From Corynebacterium tuberculostearicum (GTDB lineage: Bacteria; Actinomycetota; Actinomycetes; Mycobacteriales; Mycobacteriaceae), in assembly GCF_016127015.1 (NCBI RefSeq), contig NZ_CP065972.1:2170001-2234000 (forward strand): 64,000 bases of DNA. The letters run 5' to 3'. Position 1 is the stretch's first letter, and each line of letters begins with the position of its first letter. Of this stretch, positions 12,887 through 20,920 are shown piece after piece. The notes below the pieces were generated by a model that worked only from the letters and a program-made list of their open reading frames with translations, did no database searches and had not been told where the DNA came from. The translations under genes and the position numbers were made by a program.

Positions 12887-12924
12887 GGTGGTAGTTCCTT
12901 TCTTGTGTCACTATCCCCAGTAAC

Positions 12925-13185
12925 TTAGGTAACTTCTTTAACACTAAGGTAGACGCGCGCGCTGAACTTTGCGAACTCTGCGTTATACCCGTTAAGCGCT
13001 GGCACGCGGGCTAATACCTCCGCCATGGCGCGGGCGGCATCGCGGTGGTTGTCATGAATGGCTATTCCCTCCACCTTGGCGGTGCTGGCAGCCGCCGCGG
13101 CCGCAAAGGCGGCGAAGTTGATGATGCGGACGTTAAAACAAGCGCAAAATTCGCGAGCCAAGAGGTAGAGCTGTTCAGTAGTCAT
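12925..13185 (-). CDS. Doc/Fic-like toxin, degenerate active site
   Basis: 86 residues. The segment ARAMAEVLARVPALNGYNAEFAKFSARVYL can be aligned by eye with the death-on-curing fold (AxALLHxLARNHxFxDGNKRxAxxAxxxFL), but the Fic motif residues His, Asp and Lys-Arg are absent; only the Gly and Asn positions remain. It starts 7 bases after the stop of a small ribbon-helix-helix-like gene, the usual antitoxin-toxin arrangement. If the assignment is right, Fic-type AMP transfer or phosphorylation is unlikely. It could instead be an unrelated small partner protein. Confidence 0.5.
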   Translation of the reverse strand: MTTEQLYLLAREFCACFNVRIINFAAFAAAAAASTAKVEGIAIHDNHRDAARAMAEVLARVPALNGYNAEFAKFSARVYLSVKEVT

Positions 13186-13191
13186 GCTTGC

Positions 13192-13413
13192 CTAGGACTG
13201 TGCGGGCCGGGCACGGCGGATTTCCGCCTCCAGCTCAGTGCGGCCGGGGAGGAGGGCGCGGGCGGTGGACTGCACGTGGGCGTCGGCAAGCGTGCGGGCT
13301 GCGGCCGCAACGATGGCGCGCACCACCGCCTCGTGCTTGGAGGTGCCCTGCGCGGAGGCCAGCAGCGTGAGCGCATGATCCTGTTCGTCCGTAAGTCGCA
13401 ATGTCATCGCCAT
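13192..13413 (-). CDS. Ribbon-helix-helix antitoxin-like protein
   Basis: 73 residues. The N-terminus TLRLTDEQDHALTLLASAQGTSKHEAVVRAIVAAA has the alternating beta strand followed by two helices of MetJ/Arc/CopG repressors. It precedes a Doc-like gene with 7 bases between them, so it is probably the antitoxin and autorepressor. The gene sits in the gap upstream of gyrA and is transcribed away from it. Confidence 0.65.
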   Translation of the reverse strand: MAMTLRLTDEQDHALTLLASAQGTSKHEAVVRAIVAAAARTLADAHVQSTARALLPGRTELEAEIRRARPAQS

Positions 13414-13477
13414 GCCTCAGTGATACCACGGTGATACCACTCGTGCGGCAATTCGAGTCTTGAAAGGCGCTAGAGGG

Positions 13478-13483
13478 TAGAAT
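13478..13483 (+). promoter_or_regulatory. Putative gyrA -10 element, suggesting a leaderless mRNA
   Basis: TAGAAT ends only eight bases before the gyrA ATG at 13492, and there is no Shine-Dalgarno at normal spacing. A start of transcription 6-8 bases downstream would fall at or next to the ATG. Leaderless mRNAs are common in Corynebacterium. The inference rests on one hexamer. Confidence 0.4.
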
Positions 13484-13491
13484 TTGGGGTT

Positions 13492-16044
13492 ATGAGTGAC
13501 AATAACGACGATCTTTTTGATCGCATATTTCCCATTGACATTAATGAGGAGATGGAGTCGAGTTACATCGACTACGCCATGTCCGTCATCGTCGGCCGTG
13601 CCCTGCCGGAGGTGCGCGATGGCCTGAAGCCGGTGCACCGCCGTATCCTCTACGCGATGTTCGATTCCGGTTACCGCCCGGAGCGCGGCTACGTAAAGTC
13701 CGCCCGTCCGGTCTCGGACACCATGGGTCAGTTCCACCCGCACGGTGACTCCGCCATTTATGACACCTTGGTGCGTCTGGCCCAGTCCTGGAACATGCGC
13801 TATCCGCTGGTGGATGGCCAGGGTAACTTCGGCTCCCGCGGTAACGATGGCCCGGCAGCAATGCGTTATACGGAGTGCAAGCTCACCCCGCTGGCTATGG
13901 AGATGGTGCGCGATATCCGCGAGAACACCGTGGACTTCTCGCCCAACTACGATGGCAAGACCAGCGAGCCGGACGTCCTGCCGTCCCGCGTTCCGAACCT
14001 GCTCATGAACGGTTCTGGCGGCATTGCCGTGGGTATGGCCACCAATATCCCGCCACATAACCTCAACGAGCTGGCCGAGGCCATCTACTGGCTACTGGAT
14101 AATCCAGACGCCGATGAAGAGGCTGCGCTGGAAGCCTGCATGGAACGCGTCAAGGGCCCGGATTTCCCCACCGCTGGCCTCATTGTGGGCGATCAGGGCA
14201 TCAAGGATGCCTACACCACCGGCCGCGGCTCCATCCGCATGCGCGGTGTGACCTCCATTGAGGAGTCTGGATCCCGCCAAACCATCGTGATCACCGAGCT
14301 GCCGTTCCAGGTCAACCCGGATAACCTCATCTCCAATATCGCGGAGTCCGTGGCCAGCGGCAAGATTGCGGGCATTTCCAAGATCGAGGATGAGTCCTCC
14401 GACCGCGTGGGCATGCGCATCGTGGTCACCCTTAAGCGCGATGCCGTGGCTCGCGTGGTGCTCAATAACCTCTACAAGCACTCCCAGCTGCAGACCTCCT
14501 TCGGCGCCAACATGCTCTCCATTGTTGACGGCGTGCCGCGCACTCTTCGCCTAGATCAGATGCTGCGCTACTACGTGGAGCACCAGATCGAGGTCATCGT
14601 TCGCCGTACCCAGTACCGCTTGGACGAGGCCGAGAAGCGCGCCCACATCTTGCGCGGTTTGGTCAAGGCCCTGGATATGCTGGATGAGGTCATCGCCCTT
14701 ATCCGCCGTTCGCCCACCGTGGACGAGGCGCGCGAAGGCTTGAAGGAACTTCTCGACGTCGACGATATCCAAGCCGATGCCATCCTGGCCATGCAGCTGC
14801 GCAAGCTGGCTGCACTGGAACGCCAGAAGATCATCGACGAGTTGGCCGAGATCGAGCGCGAAATCGCCGACCTGAAGGATATCCTCGCCCGCGAGGAGCG
14901 CCAGCGCCAGATTGTCCACGATGAGCTGGCAGAGATCGTCGATAAGTATGGCGATGAACGCCGCACCGAAATTATTCCGGCGACCGGCGATGTCACCGAT
15001 GAGGACCTCATCGCCCGCGAGAACGTCGTGGTCACCATTACCTCTACCGGCTACGCTAAGCGCACCAAGGTGGATTCCTATAAGGCGCAAAAGCGCGGCG
15101 GCAAGGGCGTGCGCGGCGCTGAGCTCAAGCAGGACGATATTGTGAAGAACTTCTTCGTCTGCTCCACGCACGACTGGATCTTGTTCTTTACCAACTTCGG
15201 CCGTGTTTACCGCCTCAAGGCCTATGAACTGCCAGAGGGCGGTCGCGCCGCACGCGGCCAGCACGTAGCTAACCTGCTGGAATTCCAGCCGGAAGAAAAG
15301 ATTGCGCAGGTCATCCAGATTCAGTCCTACGAGGACGCTCCTTACCTGGTCCTCGCCACCCAGCAGGGCCGCGTGAAGAAGTCCCGCCTGACCGATTATG
15401 AGTCCGCGCGTTCCGCTGGCCTTATCGCCATCAACCTCAACGAGGGCGATGCGCTCATCGGCGCACAGCTCGTCTCCGAGGGCGATGACATCCTGCTTAC
15501 CTCCGAGCAGGGCCAAGCTATCCGCTTTACTGCCGACGACGACCAGCTGCGCCCCATGGGCCGCGCTACCGCCGGTGTGAAGGGCATGCGCTTCCGCGGC
15601 GATGACCAGCTGCTATCCATGTCCGTGGTCCACGATGGCGAGTTCCTTTTGGTAGCCACTTCTGGCGGCTACGGCAAGCGCACCGCCATTGAGGAATACA
15701 CCCCGCAAGGCCGCGGTGGCTTGGGTGTTATGACCTTCAAGTACACCCCGAAGCGCGGTAAGCTCATCGGCGCCATCTCCGTCGATGAGGATGACGAGAT
15801 CTTCGCCATCACCTCCGCCGGCGGCGTCATCCGCACCGAGGTGGACCAGATTCGTCCGTCCTCCCGTGCGACCATGGGTGTGCGCTTGGTGAACCTGGCC
15901 GACGACGTCGAACTGCTTGCCATCGACCGCAACGTCGAAGAAGATGGTGAGGAAGACGCTCAGGCTGTAGCCAAGGGCGAAAAGACCGTGGATGAGGTCC
16001 AGCAGGAGCACAAGGCTGGCGATGCTTCCAAGGATGAGGAGTAA
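13492..16044 (+). CDS. gyrA: DNA gyrase subunit A
   Basis: 850 residues, the DNA-breaking subunit of gyrase. The catalytic tyrosine is Tyr126 in AAMRYTE. The quinolone-resistance region reads [10 protein letters not shown], with Ser87 and Asp91 in the wild-type form, so no classical fluoroquinolone-resistance change is seen. The C-terminal beta-pinwheel contains the GyrA-box-like sequence [10 protein letters not shown] and repeated blades. The last 35 residues are an acidic tail. The DUF3566 gene follows after 3 bases. Confidence 0.98.
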   Translation: MSDNNDDLFDRIFPIDINEEMESSYIDYAMSVIVGRALPEVRDGLKPVHRRILYAMFDSGYRPERGYVKSARPVSDTMGQFHPHGDSAIYDTLVRLAQSWNMRYPLVDGQGNFGSRGNDGPAAMRYTECKLTPLAMEMVRDIRENTVDFSPNYDGKTSEPDVLPSRVPNLLMNGSGGIAVGMATNIPPHNLNELAEAIYWLLDNPDADEEAALEACMERVKGPDFPTAGLIVGDQGIKDAYTTGRGSIRMRGVTSIEESGSRQTIVITELPFQVNPDNLISNIAESVASGKIAGISKIEDESSDRVGMRIVVTLKRDAVARVVLNNLYKHSQLQTSFGANMLSIVDGVPRTLRLDQMLRYYVEHQIEVIVRRTQYRLDEAEKRAHILRGLVKALDMLDEVIALIRRSPTVDEAREGLKELLDVDDIQADAILAMQLRKLAALERQKIIDELAEIEREIADLKDILAREERQRQIVHDELAEIVDKYGDERRTEIIPATGDVTDEDLIARENVVVTITSTGYAKRTKVDSYKAQKRGGKGVRGAELKQDDIVKNFFVCSTHDWILFFTNFGRVYRLKAYELPEGGRAARGQHVANLLEFQPEEKIAQVIQIQSYEDAPYLVLATQQGRVKKSRLTDYESARSAGLIAINLNEGDALIGAQLVSEGDDILLTSEQGQAIRFTADDDQLRPMGRATAGVKGMRFRGDDQLLSMSVVHDGEFLLVATSGGYGKRTAIEEYTPQGRGGLGVMTFKYTPKRGKLIGAISVDEDDEIFAITSAGGVIRTEVDQIRPSSRATMGVRLVNLADDVELLAIDRNVEEDGEEDAQAVAKGEKTVDEVQQEHKAGDASKDEE

Positions 16045-16047
16045 TTA

Positions 16048-16386
16048 ATGGCACGACGAGACGTAACGATTACGCGAATCTCGCCCACTTCCGCGTTCCG
16101 CGTTGGTCTGGCCTTGTCACTCGTCGGACTCATTGCCTGGATGCTGGCCGTATGCCTGCTCTACATCGGCCTGAACCAGGTGGGCATCTGGGAATCGCTC
16201 AATAGCCTCGTCGGCGGCGTGGGCGGCGGATTCGAGGTCACCTTCGGTGTCATTATCTCCGCCTCCGCGCTCATCGGCGTTATTTTCGCCGTTCTCCTTA
16301 CGTTGCTGGCACCACTTATGGCGGTTATTTATAACGCCATCGTGGACGTCTTTGGCGGCCTGCGGGTCGACCTAGACAACCGCTAG
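16048..16386 (+). CDS. DUF3566 membrane protein
   Basis: 112 residues with two membrane segments (about residues 17-42 and 65-95) and the conserved start VTITRISPTSAFRVGLALSLVGLIAWML. This family occurs immediately downstream of gyrA in most mycobacteria and corynebacteria (as Rv0007 in Mycobacterium tuberculosis). Its function is unproven; a role at the division site has been suggested for the mycobacterial member. Probably co-transcribed with gyrA. Confidence 0.88.
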   Translation: MARRDVTITRISPTSAFRVGLALSLVGLIAWMLAVCLLYIGLNQVGIWESLNSLVGGVGGGFEVTFGVIISASALIGVIFAVLLTLLAPLMAVIYNAIVDVFGGLRVDLDNR

Positions 16387-16402
16387 CGCCTCTCTTGCGT
16401 TT

Positions 16403-16441
16403 GAAGATGCCGGTACCTTCGGGTGCCGGCATCTTCTTTCT
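16403..16441 (+). terminator. Rho-independent terminator after gyrA-DUF3566
   Basis: GAAGATGCCGG pairs with CCGGCATCTTC around a CTTCGGG-containing loop, followed by TTTCTT. Confidence 0.8.
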
Positions 16442-16547
16442 TCCGTGCGAATCTTTCCCCGCTTTTGAGTTGCAAGAAATATCTGTTGAGCAGGCGATTT
16501 GTATAAATCCGGGGATAGTATGTAGAGTTAATTCTCGTTCCGCACAA

Positions 16548-16624
16548 GGGCCTATAGCTCAGTCGGTTAGAGCGCATCGCTGATAACGATGAGGTCGCTG
16601 GTTCGATTCCAGCTAGGCCCACCA
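16548..16624 (+). tRNA. tRNA-Ile (GAT anticodon)
   Basis: A complete cloverleaf: acceptor GGGCCTA/TAGGCCC, D-arm AGCTCAGTCGGTTAGAGC, anticodon loop CTGATAA with GAT, T-arm GTTCGATTC. The CCA end is encoded. It is nine bases from a tRNA-Ala, so the two are probably co-transcribed. Confidence 0.97.
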
Positions 16625-16633
16625 CGGAACAAT

Positions 16634-16706
16634 GGGGCATTAGCTCAATTGGTAGAGCATCTGCTTTGCAAGCAGAAGGTCAGGAGTTCGATTCTCCTAT
16701 GCTCCA
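16634..16706 (+). tRNA. tRNA-Ala (TGC anticodon), copy 1
   Basis: 73-base cloverleaf: acceptor GGGGCAT/ATGCTCC, D-arm AGCTCAATTGGTAGAGC, anticodon loop TTTGCAA, T-arm GTTCGATTC. The 3' CCA is not fully encoded. The sequence is identical to the copy at 19440-19512. Confidence 0.97.
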
Positions 16707-16715
16707 CAGCATGAA

Positions 16716-16751
16716 GTCCGGCTTCCTCTTCGGAGGGGCCGGACGTTTTTT
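16716..16751 (+). terminator. Terminator of the tRNA-Ile/tRNA-Ala unit
   Basis: GTCCGGC and flanking bases pair with GCCGGAC around a TTCG tetraloop, followed by GTTTTTT. The same hairpin follows the second tRNA-Ala gene. Confidence 0.85.
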
Positions 16752-16820
16752 ATTTCCGCGGTAGTTCCCAGGAGCTCTGAGAAGTGACACAATGGCGAGC
16801 GCTCCACTCGGATCACCATT

Positions 16821-16876
16821 TTCGTCCATATAAACCGGCAAAACCGTCGACGAAAACCGAGGTTTGGATGGACGAT
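16821..16876. repeat. Intergenic palindrome, copy 1
   Basis: An imperfect inverted repeat of about 56 bases. The outer arms are TCGTCCATA (16822) and ATGGACGA (to 16875), the inner arms AAACC/GGTTT, and the centre is the palindrome GTCGAC at 16846-16851. A second copy is at 19599-19656. Both lie just downstream of a tRNA-Ala terminator. Confidence 0.75.
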
Positions 16877-16918
16877 ATCGTTGAAGACAGCACTAAGCCA
16901 GTCTCGAAGAGGGAGCCG

Positions 16919-17296
16919 ATGATGGACGGTAGTGGTATCTACGCAGTCACCCGCCAACGCGCCGGAGAGATGCTCGGTTCACAGGCGCAGCGTCCTTTCG
17001 GGCCCGATTGGGAAGTATTCAAAGTGCGCGGCAAGGTTTTCTTGTTGTTGACCGCGGTGACGGGCGAAGAGCAAATGATTGTTAAGGCCGAGCCGGAGGA
17101 CTGCCAAACGCTACAGCAGCAGTATCCGTTCATTGCGCCGGGGTATCACATGAATAAGAAGCACTGGGTTTCTGTCTATCCACACGCAGAGCTGTACCAA
17201 CAGCTGATAGAGGAGTTGGTGACGGATTCCTACCGTTTGGTGGTGGAGAAGCTGCCGAGAGGGCAGCGACCGATCGTTCCGTCCTCTGGGCACTAA
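16919..17296 (+). CDS. MmcQ/YjbR family protein
   Basis: A 125-residue cytoplasmic protein of the MmcQ/YjbR (CyaY-like fold) family, with ERGQAGEML-type start, the GPDWEVFKVRGKVFLLLT beta sheet, and the family motif HMNKKHWVSV near residues 75-85. Members are thought to bind DNA; no reaction is established. I start it at the tandem ATGs at 16919/16922, which follow GAGGGA. A longer frame from 16784 would run through the palindrome and is unlikely to be used. Confidence 0.8.
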   Translation: MMDGSGIYAVTRQRAGEMLGSQAQRPFGPDWEVFKVRGKVFLLLTAVTGEEQMIVKAEPEDCQTLQQQYPFIAPGYHMNKKHWVSVYPHAELYQQLIEELVTDSYRLVVEKLPRGQRPIVPSSGH

Positions 17297-17362
17297 GGCC
17301 TTGGAGTTTAGGACAGTGACGAGTCACTTTAGAATTAAAGCCAAATTGATACAATAAATCCC

Positions 17363-17848
17363 ATGACTGAGCGCGATGACTACTGGCTAAATGATGAAGA
17401 ACTGGCATCATTTATGTCTCTAATGAGCGTAAATATTCGATTGACCAATATTTTGGATGCTCAGCTGCGCGATGACGCAGGTTTGAGCTTTTTTGAATAC
17501 ACAGTGCTCTCGCGGCTTTCTGAAGCGGAGAATCGCGAAATGCGTATGCGTGATTTGGCGATTACCGCCAATGGATCTTTGTCCCGGTTGAGCCAGGTTG
17601 TGACGCGCCTAGAAAAGCAGGGGTGGGTTGTGCGCCAGCCGTGCCCGACCGATGGACGCACCACCATGGCACAGCTGACGGATAGCGGCTGGGACAAGGT
17701 GGTAGAGACGGCACCTGGGCACGCTAAGCAGGCGCGGAAGTCCGTAATGGATAAGCTAACCCGCACGCAGATTCGCCAGATGCTGCAGATTAATCAGCGG
17801 ATCATTAAGGCCATCGAGAATGATGAGCGCTATGGCGGGCGCTATTAG
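17363..17848 (+). CDS. MarR-family transcriptional regulator
   Basis: 161 residues with a central winged helix-turn-helix: LTVLSRLSEAENREMRMRDLAITANGSLSRLSQVVTRLEKQGW, followed by the wing VRQPCPTDGRTTMAQLTDSGW. Dimerisation helices flank the domain. Such regulators commonly respond to aromatic or phenolic ligands, but nothing nearby identifies the target. The next gene is convergent. Confidence 0.88.
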   Translation: MTERDDYWLNDEELASFMSLMSVNIRLTNILDAQLRDDAGLSFFEYTVLSRLSEAENREMRMRDLAITANGSLSRLSQVVTRLEKQGWVVRQPCPTDGRTTMAQLTDSGWDKVVETAPGHAKQARKSVMDKLTRTQIRQMLQINQRIIKAIENDERYGGRY

Positions 17849-17866
17849 CTAGCGGAACTAGCAGGG

Positions 17867-18415
17867 CTATTTCTTGGGATAGCCGCGGCGGCCCGAGACG
17901 GTTTTATCGAAAGGTATCCAAAACCGTAGGGCCGCTTCCTTGTTTTTGGAGATACCGATACGCGGTCCGCACACCCATTCTGGTTCGGTGGTTCGCTCGA
18001 CAATCTGTATTGGTTGGTGGTTGTCTTCGAGCGTGAAGCCGAGGGCCTTGCCCAAGTTTCCTGGCCCGCGGGCGAGGTTATGAAAATCAGAGGTGCCACG
18101 GCGGGCGAAGGCGGTGTCGGCGCCCTCGATGATTTCACCGCCACGCAGCAGACAGCCCTGGCCAGTGCCTTCAGGGGCACAGACGATATTGACGTTGCGG
18201 TGGATGCCGTAAGAAATATAGACGTAGAACCTGCCCGGCGGACCGAACATGGCCGCATTGCGCGAGGTCTTGCCTTTGAAGGTGTGTGCCGCGGAATCCT
18301 CGGCACCGAGGTAGGCCTCTACCTCGGTAAGTCGGATGCTCACCCCGGCATGGGTGAGAGTGCAGCCGAGGAGTTGGGGAGCGACGGCGTCGGCAGGCAG
18401 GGCAAAATCAATCAT
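17867..18415 (-). CDS. 3-methyladenine DNA glycosylase (AAG/Mpg family)
   Basis: A 182-residue base-excision enzyme that removes 3-methyladenine, hypoxanthine and related damaged purines. The family core is clear: TEVEAYLGAEDSAAHTFKGKT (with the catalytic Glu) and RNAAMFGPPGRFYVYISYGIH, where the YxYxxYG-type pocket lies. Length is at the short end for the family (about 180-210). Its start overlaps the stop of the deacetylase by one base, so the two are probably translated together, although no functional link is known. Confidence 0.92.
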   Translation of the reverse strand: MIDFALPADAVAPQLLGCTLTHAGVSIRLTEVEAYLGAEDSAAHTFKGKTSRNAAMFGPPGRFYVYISYGIHRNVNIVCAPEGTGQGCLLRGGEIIEGADTAFARRGTSDFHNLARGPGNLGKALGFTLEDNHQPIQIVERTTEPEWVCGPRIGISKNKEAALRFWIPFDKTVSGRRGYPKK

Positions 18416-19272
18416 TAACCACGAGCATAGTAGCGCTTACCTGGCACAGGGGTGCGCAGGAGGCGATCCAGGCTCACAGGCTCGAGGCCCTTGGCGCGTA
18501 GGCCATCGATAACGCAATCGGCGGCATCCACGGTGGTGGGGTGGATATCGTGCATCAAGACGATGGAGCCGGCGCGGGCACCCTGCACGGCCGAGGAACA
18601 GACGTGCTCAGAGTTGCGGTCTTTCCAATCCACGGTGTCGACGTCCCATAGCGCCTGGGAGACGCCCTTATCGCGGGTTACCTGATCCACGGTGGGGTTG
18701 GTAGCGCCGTAGGGCGGGCGTACCCAGCGCGTGCTCTGGCCGGTGGCCTTTTTGATGGCGGCATTGCCGGCGTCGATTTCCTGGGATACCTGGTCATAAG
18801 GCAGGGTGTTGAGTTGGCGGTGGCTCTTGGTGTGGTTGCCAATGGTGTGGCCCTCGGCCTTCATGCGTTTGAGGAGCTCGGGGTGCTGCTCAGCACTGGG
18901 GGCGATCACCATGAAGCTTGCGTGCGCGTTCTTGGCCTTGAGTTTGTCCAGCAGGCGGTTGGTCTCGGCACCTGGGCCGTCGTCGTAGGTGATAGCTACG
19001 CAATTGGCACAGTCGACGCCACCACTGTTGCGCGGCTCTGTCTTCTTCGCTGGGGTAGGTGCCTTTTGATTAGGAGCTTTCTGCGGGAAGGCCTTGGAGG
19101 TGATGTCCTCGACCTGTGCGCGGGCGTCATCGATGCGATGGTTGATTTCGTCTTGGAAATTCGAGCTGGAGGACACAGGCAGCTGTGGAATCTGCGGCAA
19201 CTGTGCGTTAGCGGCCGCTGGAACGGCAGCGGCGACGAGCACGGTGAGGGCGGAGGTGAGAATGCGACGCAT
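18415..19272 (-). CDS. Secreted polysaccharide deacetylase (NodB domain)
   Basis: 285 residues with a Sec signal peptide (MRRILTSALTVLVAAAVPAAANA), a short helical linker and a carbohydrate esterase family 4 domain. The NodB motifs ITYDDGPG (metal-binding Asp pair), GNHTKSH (metal-binding His pair), RWVRPPYG and LMHDIH are all present, so the enzyme should be active on N-acetylated cell-wall sugars such as peptidoglycan. I use the ATG at 19272, which gives a proper signal peptide and has AGGA upstream, instead of the upstream extension to 19314. Confidence 0.9.
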   Translation of the reverse strand: MRRILTSALTVLVAAAVPAAANAQLPQIPQLPVSSSSNFQDEINHRIDDARAQVEDITSKAFPQKAPNQKAPTPAKKTEPRNSGGVDCANCVAITYDDGPGAETNRLLDKLKAKNAHASFMVIAPSAEQHPELLKRMKAEGHTIGNHTKSHRQLNTLPYDQVSQEIDAGNAAIKKATGQSTRWVRPPYGATNPTVDQVTRDKGVSQALWDVDTVDWKDRNSEHVCSSAVQGARAGSIVLMHDIHPTTVDAADCVIDGLRAKGLEPVSLDRLLRTPVPGKRYYARG

Positions 19273-19439
19273 GGTTTTCCTAAAGATGAGGGAAAGTGGA
19301 CACGATGTGCCCATGACCCTAGCGCCTGCGTGTTAAGGAAGTGATAGGACATGCCTAAAGTGGCCAAAGTGATTTGAGCGGTTCAGGTTGAGCGTGGTTT
19401 GTAGTTACTTCGGCTGCGGTAGTAAGGTATCTAGGCACT

Positions 19440-19512
19440 GGGGCATTAGCTCAATTGGTAGAGCATCTGCTTTGCAAGCAGAAGGTCAGGAGTTCGATTC
19501 TCCTATGCTCCA
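19440..19512 (+). tRNA. tRNA-Ala (TGC anticodon), copy 2
   Basis: 73 bases identical to the tRNA-Ala at 16634-16706, including the partial CCA. The identity continues into the downstream terminator, so this is a segmental duplication. Confidence 0.97.
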
Positions 19513-19521
19513 CGGCATGTA

Positions 19522-19556
19522 GTCCGGCTTCCTCTTCGGAGGGGCCGGACTTTTTC
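19522..19556 (+). terminator. Terminator of second tRNA-Ala
   Basis: Same hairpin as at 16716-16751 (GTCCGGC.../...GCCGGAC, TTCG loop) followed by TTTTT. Confidence 0.85.
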
Positions 19557-19598
19557 TACGTGGTGGGGTTCAGGGGTCGAATTGGCTGCGATCGCAAC

Positions 19599-19656
19599 TT
19601 TCGTCCATACAAACCGTGGTTTCCGTCGACGGTTGTGCCGGTTTAGATGGACGAAA
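19599..19656. repeat. Intergenic palindrome, copy 2
   Basis: Outer arms TTTCGTCCATA and ATGGACGAAA, inner arms AAACCG/CGGTTT and central CCGTCGACGG. It matches the copy at 16821-16876 in arms and centre but differs in the spacers, mostly by compensating changes. It lies 43 bases after the tRNA-Ala terminator. Confidence 0.75.
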
Positions 19657-19768
19657 ATCGTGAACAGCGAAAGAAGAGGGTGGAAGTGTGCAAGGTCGCG
19701 GGGGAGAAACTTTCAGTACAGTGAATGGGGAATCATTACTGTCCCGCGATACCACCAGGAGACCAACC

Positions 19769-20017
19769 ATGACCGCCAATGCTCGCTACAGTGATCCCTT
19801 TACCTCCGCAGACAAGGAAGTTGCGGCGCCGGAGGGCGCGGAATTCGTTGTAGTGCGCAAGCGCGGCGAGTCCGCGGTGGATGGCGAGGTTGTGAGCTTT
19901 CACAGCACCCGTGAAGAGGCGCGCGAGGCGGTTATGGCAGGACTGACCGAGGAGTTTAAGACGGCCGTGGATAACGAGCCGATTTACGTCACCCACGCCC
20001 GCCTGCGCTCGCTTTAG
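19769..20017 (+). CDS. Small conserved protein, function unknown
   Basis: 82 residues, cytoplasmic, starting MTANARYSDPFTSADKEVAAP. The ATG at 19769 follows CAGGAG at good spacing; the longer frame from 19688 overlaps poorly coding sequence. The second half (FHSTREEAREAVMAGLTEEFKTAV) looks like a compact alpha-beta domain. Its 3' end overlaps the convergent acetyltransferase gene by four bases. Confidence 0.6.
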   Translation: MTANARYSDPFTSADKEVAAPEGAEFVVVRKRGESAVDGEVVSFHSTREEAREAVMAGLTEEFKTAVDNEPIYVTHARLRSL

Positions 20018-20526
20018 AAGCGTTTAAGCATCACAAAGTGACCCTCGTGGCTGCCCACGTGCTCGAATCCAAGGTGCTCATAGAGACCCTTGGCGCGGGG
20101 ATTATCGGGGTGGACGGCTAGAGAGATGCCGGGGGCGCGCAGGGTCTGGGCGAGGGAAATGGCGGCGTCGATAAGCGCAGTGGCAATGCCCTGGCCCTTA
20201 TAGCGGGCCTCGACCGCGATGGCGAGCTCCGGAATGGCGGGCTCGACAAAGCCAAAGCCGTGGTTATCCTCCGTGCCCCAGTTGAGCCACACGCCCCCGG
20301 CCGGGACGAACTCCTGCCAGGCGATGAAGCCGCCTTGATTGGGCTCCCAATTTTCCACGTAGAAGGCAAAATCATCGGCAAAATCGGGGGAGAGCTCGCC
20401 GTGCTCGTCGCCGAAAGTATCGGTGAGGAAGTTGAGGCGGGCGAGATAGGTGCGGTCAGATTCTTGGGTTGCGCGAAGTTCCATAAGATCCACGATAGAC
20501 GGCGGGCCGTAGCGTGGGGTGGGCAC
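20014..20526 (-). CDS. GNAT-family N-acetyltransferase
   Basis: 170 residues. The acetyl-CoA binding motif is visible as IAVEARYKGQGIATALIDAAI (R-x-x-G-x-G/A type, about residues 105-125), followed by GISLAVHPDNPRAKGLYEHLGF, the usual motif B. The substrate is unknown. Start is GTG at 20526 with GGAAGGGA upstream; that Shine-Dalgarno lies in the 3' arm of the hairpin that ends the preceding transcript. Confidence 0.85.
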   Translation of the reverse strand: MPTPRYGPPSIVDLMELRATQESDRTYLARLNFLTDTFGDEHGELSPDFADDFAFYVENWEPNQGGFIAWQEFVPAGGVWLNWGTEDNHGFGFVEPAIPELAIAVEARYKGQGIATALIDAAISLAQTLRAPGISLAVHPDNPRAKGLYEHLGFEHVGSHEGHFVMLKRF

Positions 20527-20529
20527 GCG

Positions 20530-20573
20530 AAAAATCCCTTCCGTACAAGCTGGTGACCTGCAGGGAAGGGATT
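20530..20573 (-). terminator. Terminator/attenuator hairpin between small gene and acetyltransferase
   Basis: On the minus strand AATCCCTTCC pairs with GGAAGGGATT across a loop of about 24 bases and runs into TTTTT. The 3' arm contains the Shine-Dalgarno of the next gene, so folding would block both transcription and ribosome binding. Confidence 0.55.
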
Positions 20574-20583
20574 GTGCTAACGC

Positions 20584-20787
20584 TTAGGCTAGGTGGTAAT
20601 TGCGGACGTCGTGACCGTTGAACTCGCGCTCGATGCCGGCCTCATCCACGGAGTGGAAGGTGGTTCCGTTATCGATGGCGAAGCGCAGGTTATCCACGCG
20701 AGAGGAAGGGTCTTTGGACACCGCACCCGCCGGGAAGTAGTACGTTGAGCCGTCTTTGAGCTTGACGGTGAGGGACTCAAAGCTCAT
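20584..20787 (-). CDS. Small conserved protein, function unknown
   Basis: 67 residues: LTVKLKDGSTYYFPAGAVSKDPSSRVDNLRF and then EREFNGHDVRNYHLA. It looks like a small beta-rich domain with no signal or membrane segment. AAGGAG lies seven bases before the ATG. Not recognised. Confidence 0.6.
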   Translation of the reverse strand: MSFESLTVKLKDGSTYYFPAGAVSKDPSSRVDNLRFAIDNGTTFHSVDEAGIEREFNGHDVRNYHLA

Positions 20788-20920
20788 TGTTCATCTCCTT
20801 GTAGAAAGATCCCTAATGTGGGAATTCAATCAAGAGATTTTTGTTTAGGCAAAGCAATGAGATCTAGACAACGCTACGCGTACCCCCACGGCGGGGTGGT
20901 AAGCGTATTTATTCCTCGGT

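Noticed and set aside
13492..14100. Fluoroquinolone-resistance change in GyrA
   Set aside because: Ser87 and Asp91 are the wild-type residues.
14551..15516. 321-codon frame antisense to gyrA
   Set aside because: Shadow of gyrA codon use; low-complexity Leu/Asp/Gly sequence.
16784..16918. Upstream extension of the MmcQ-like protein
   Set aside because: It would translate the intergenic palindrome; the tandem ATGs at 16919/16922 have the ribosome-binding site.
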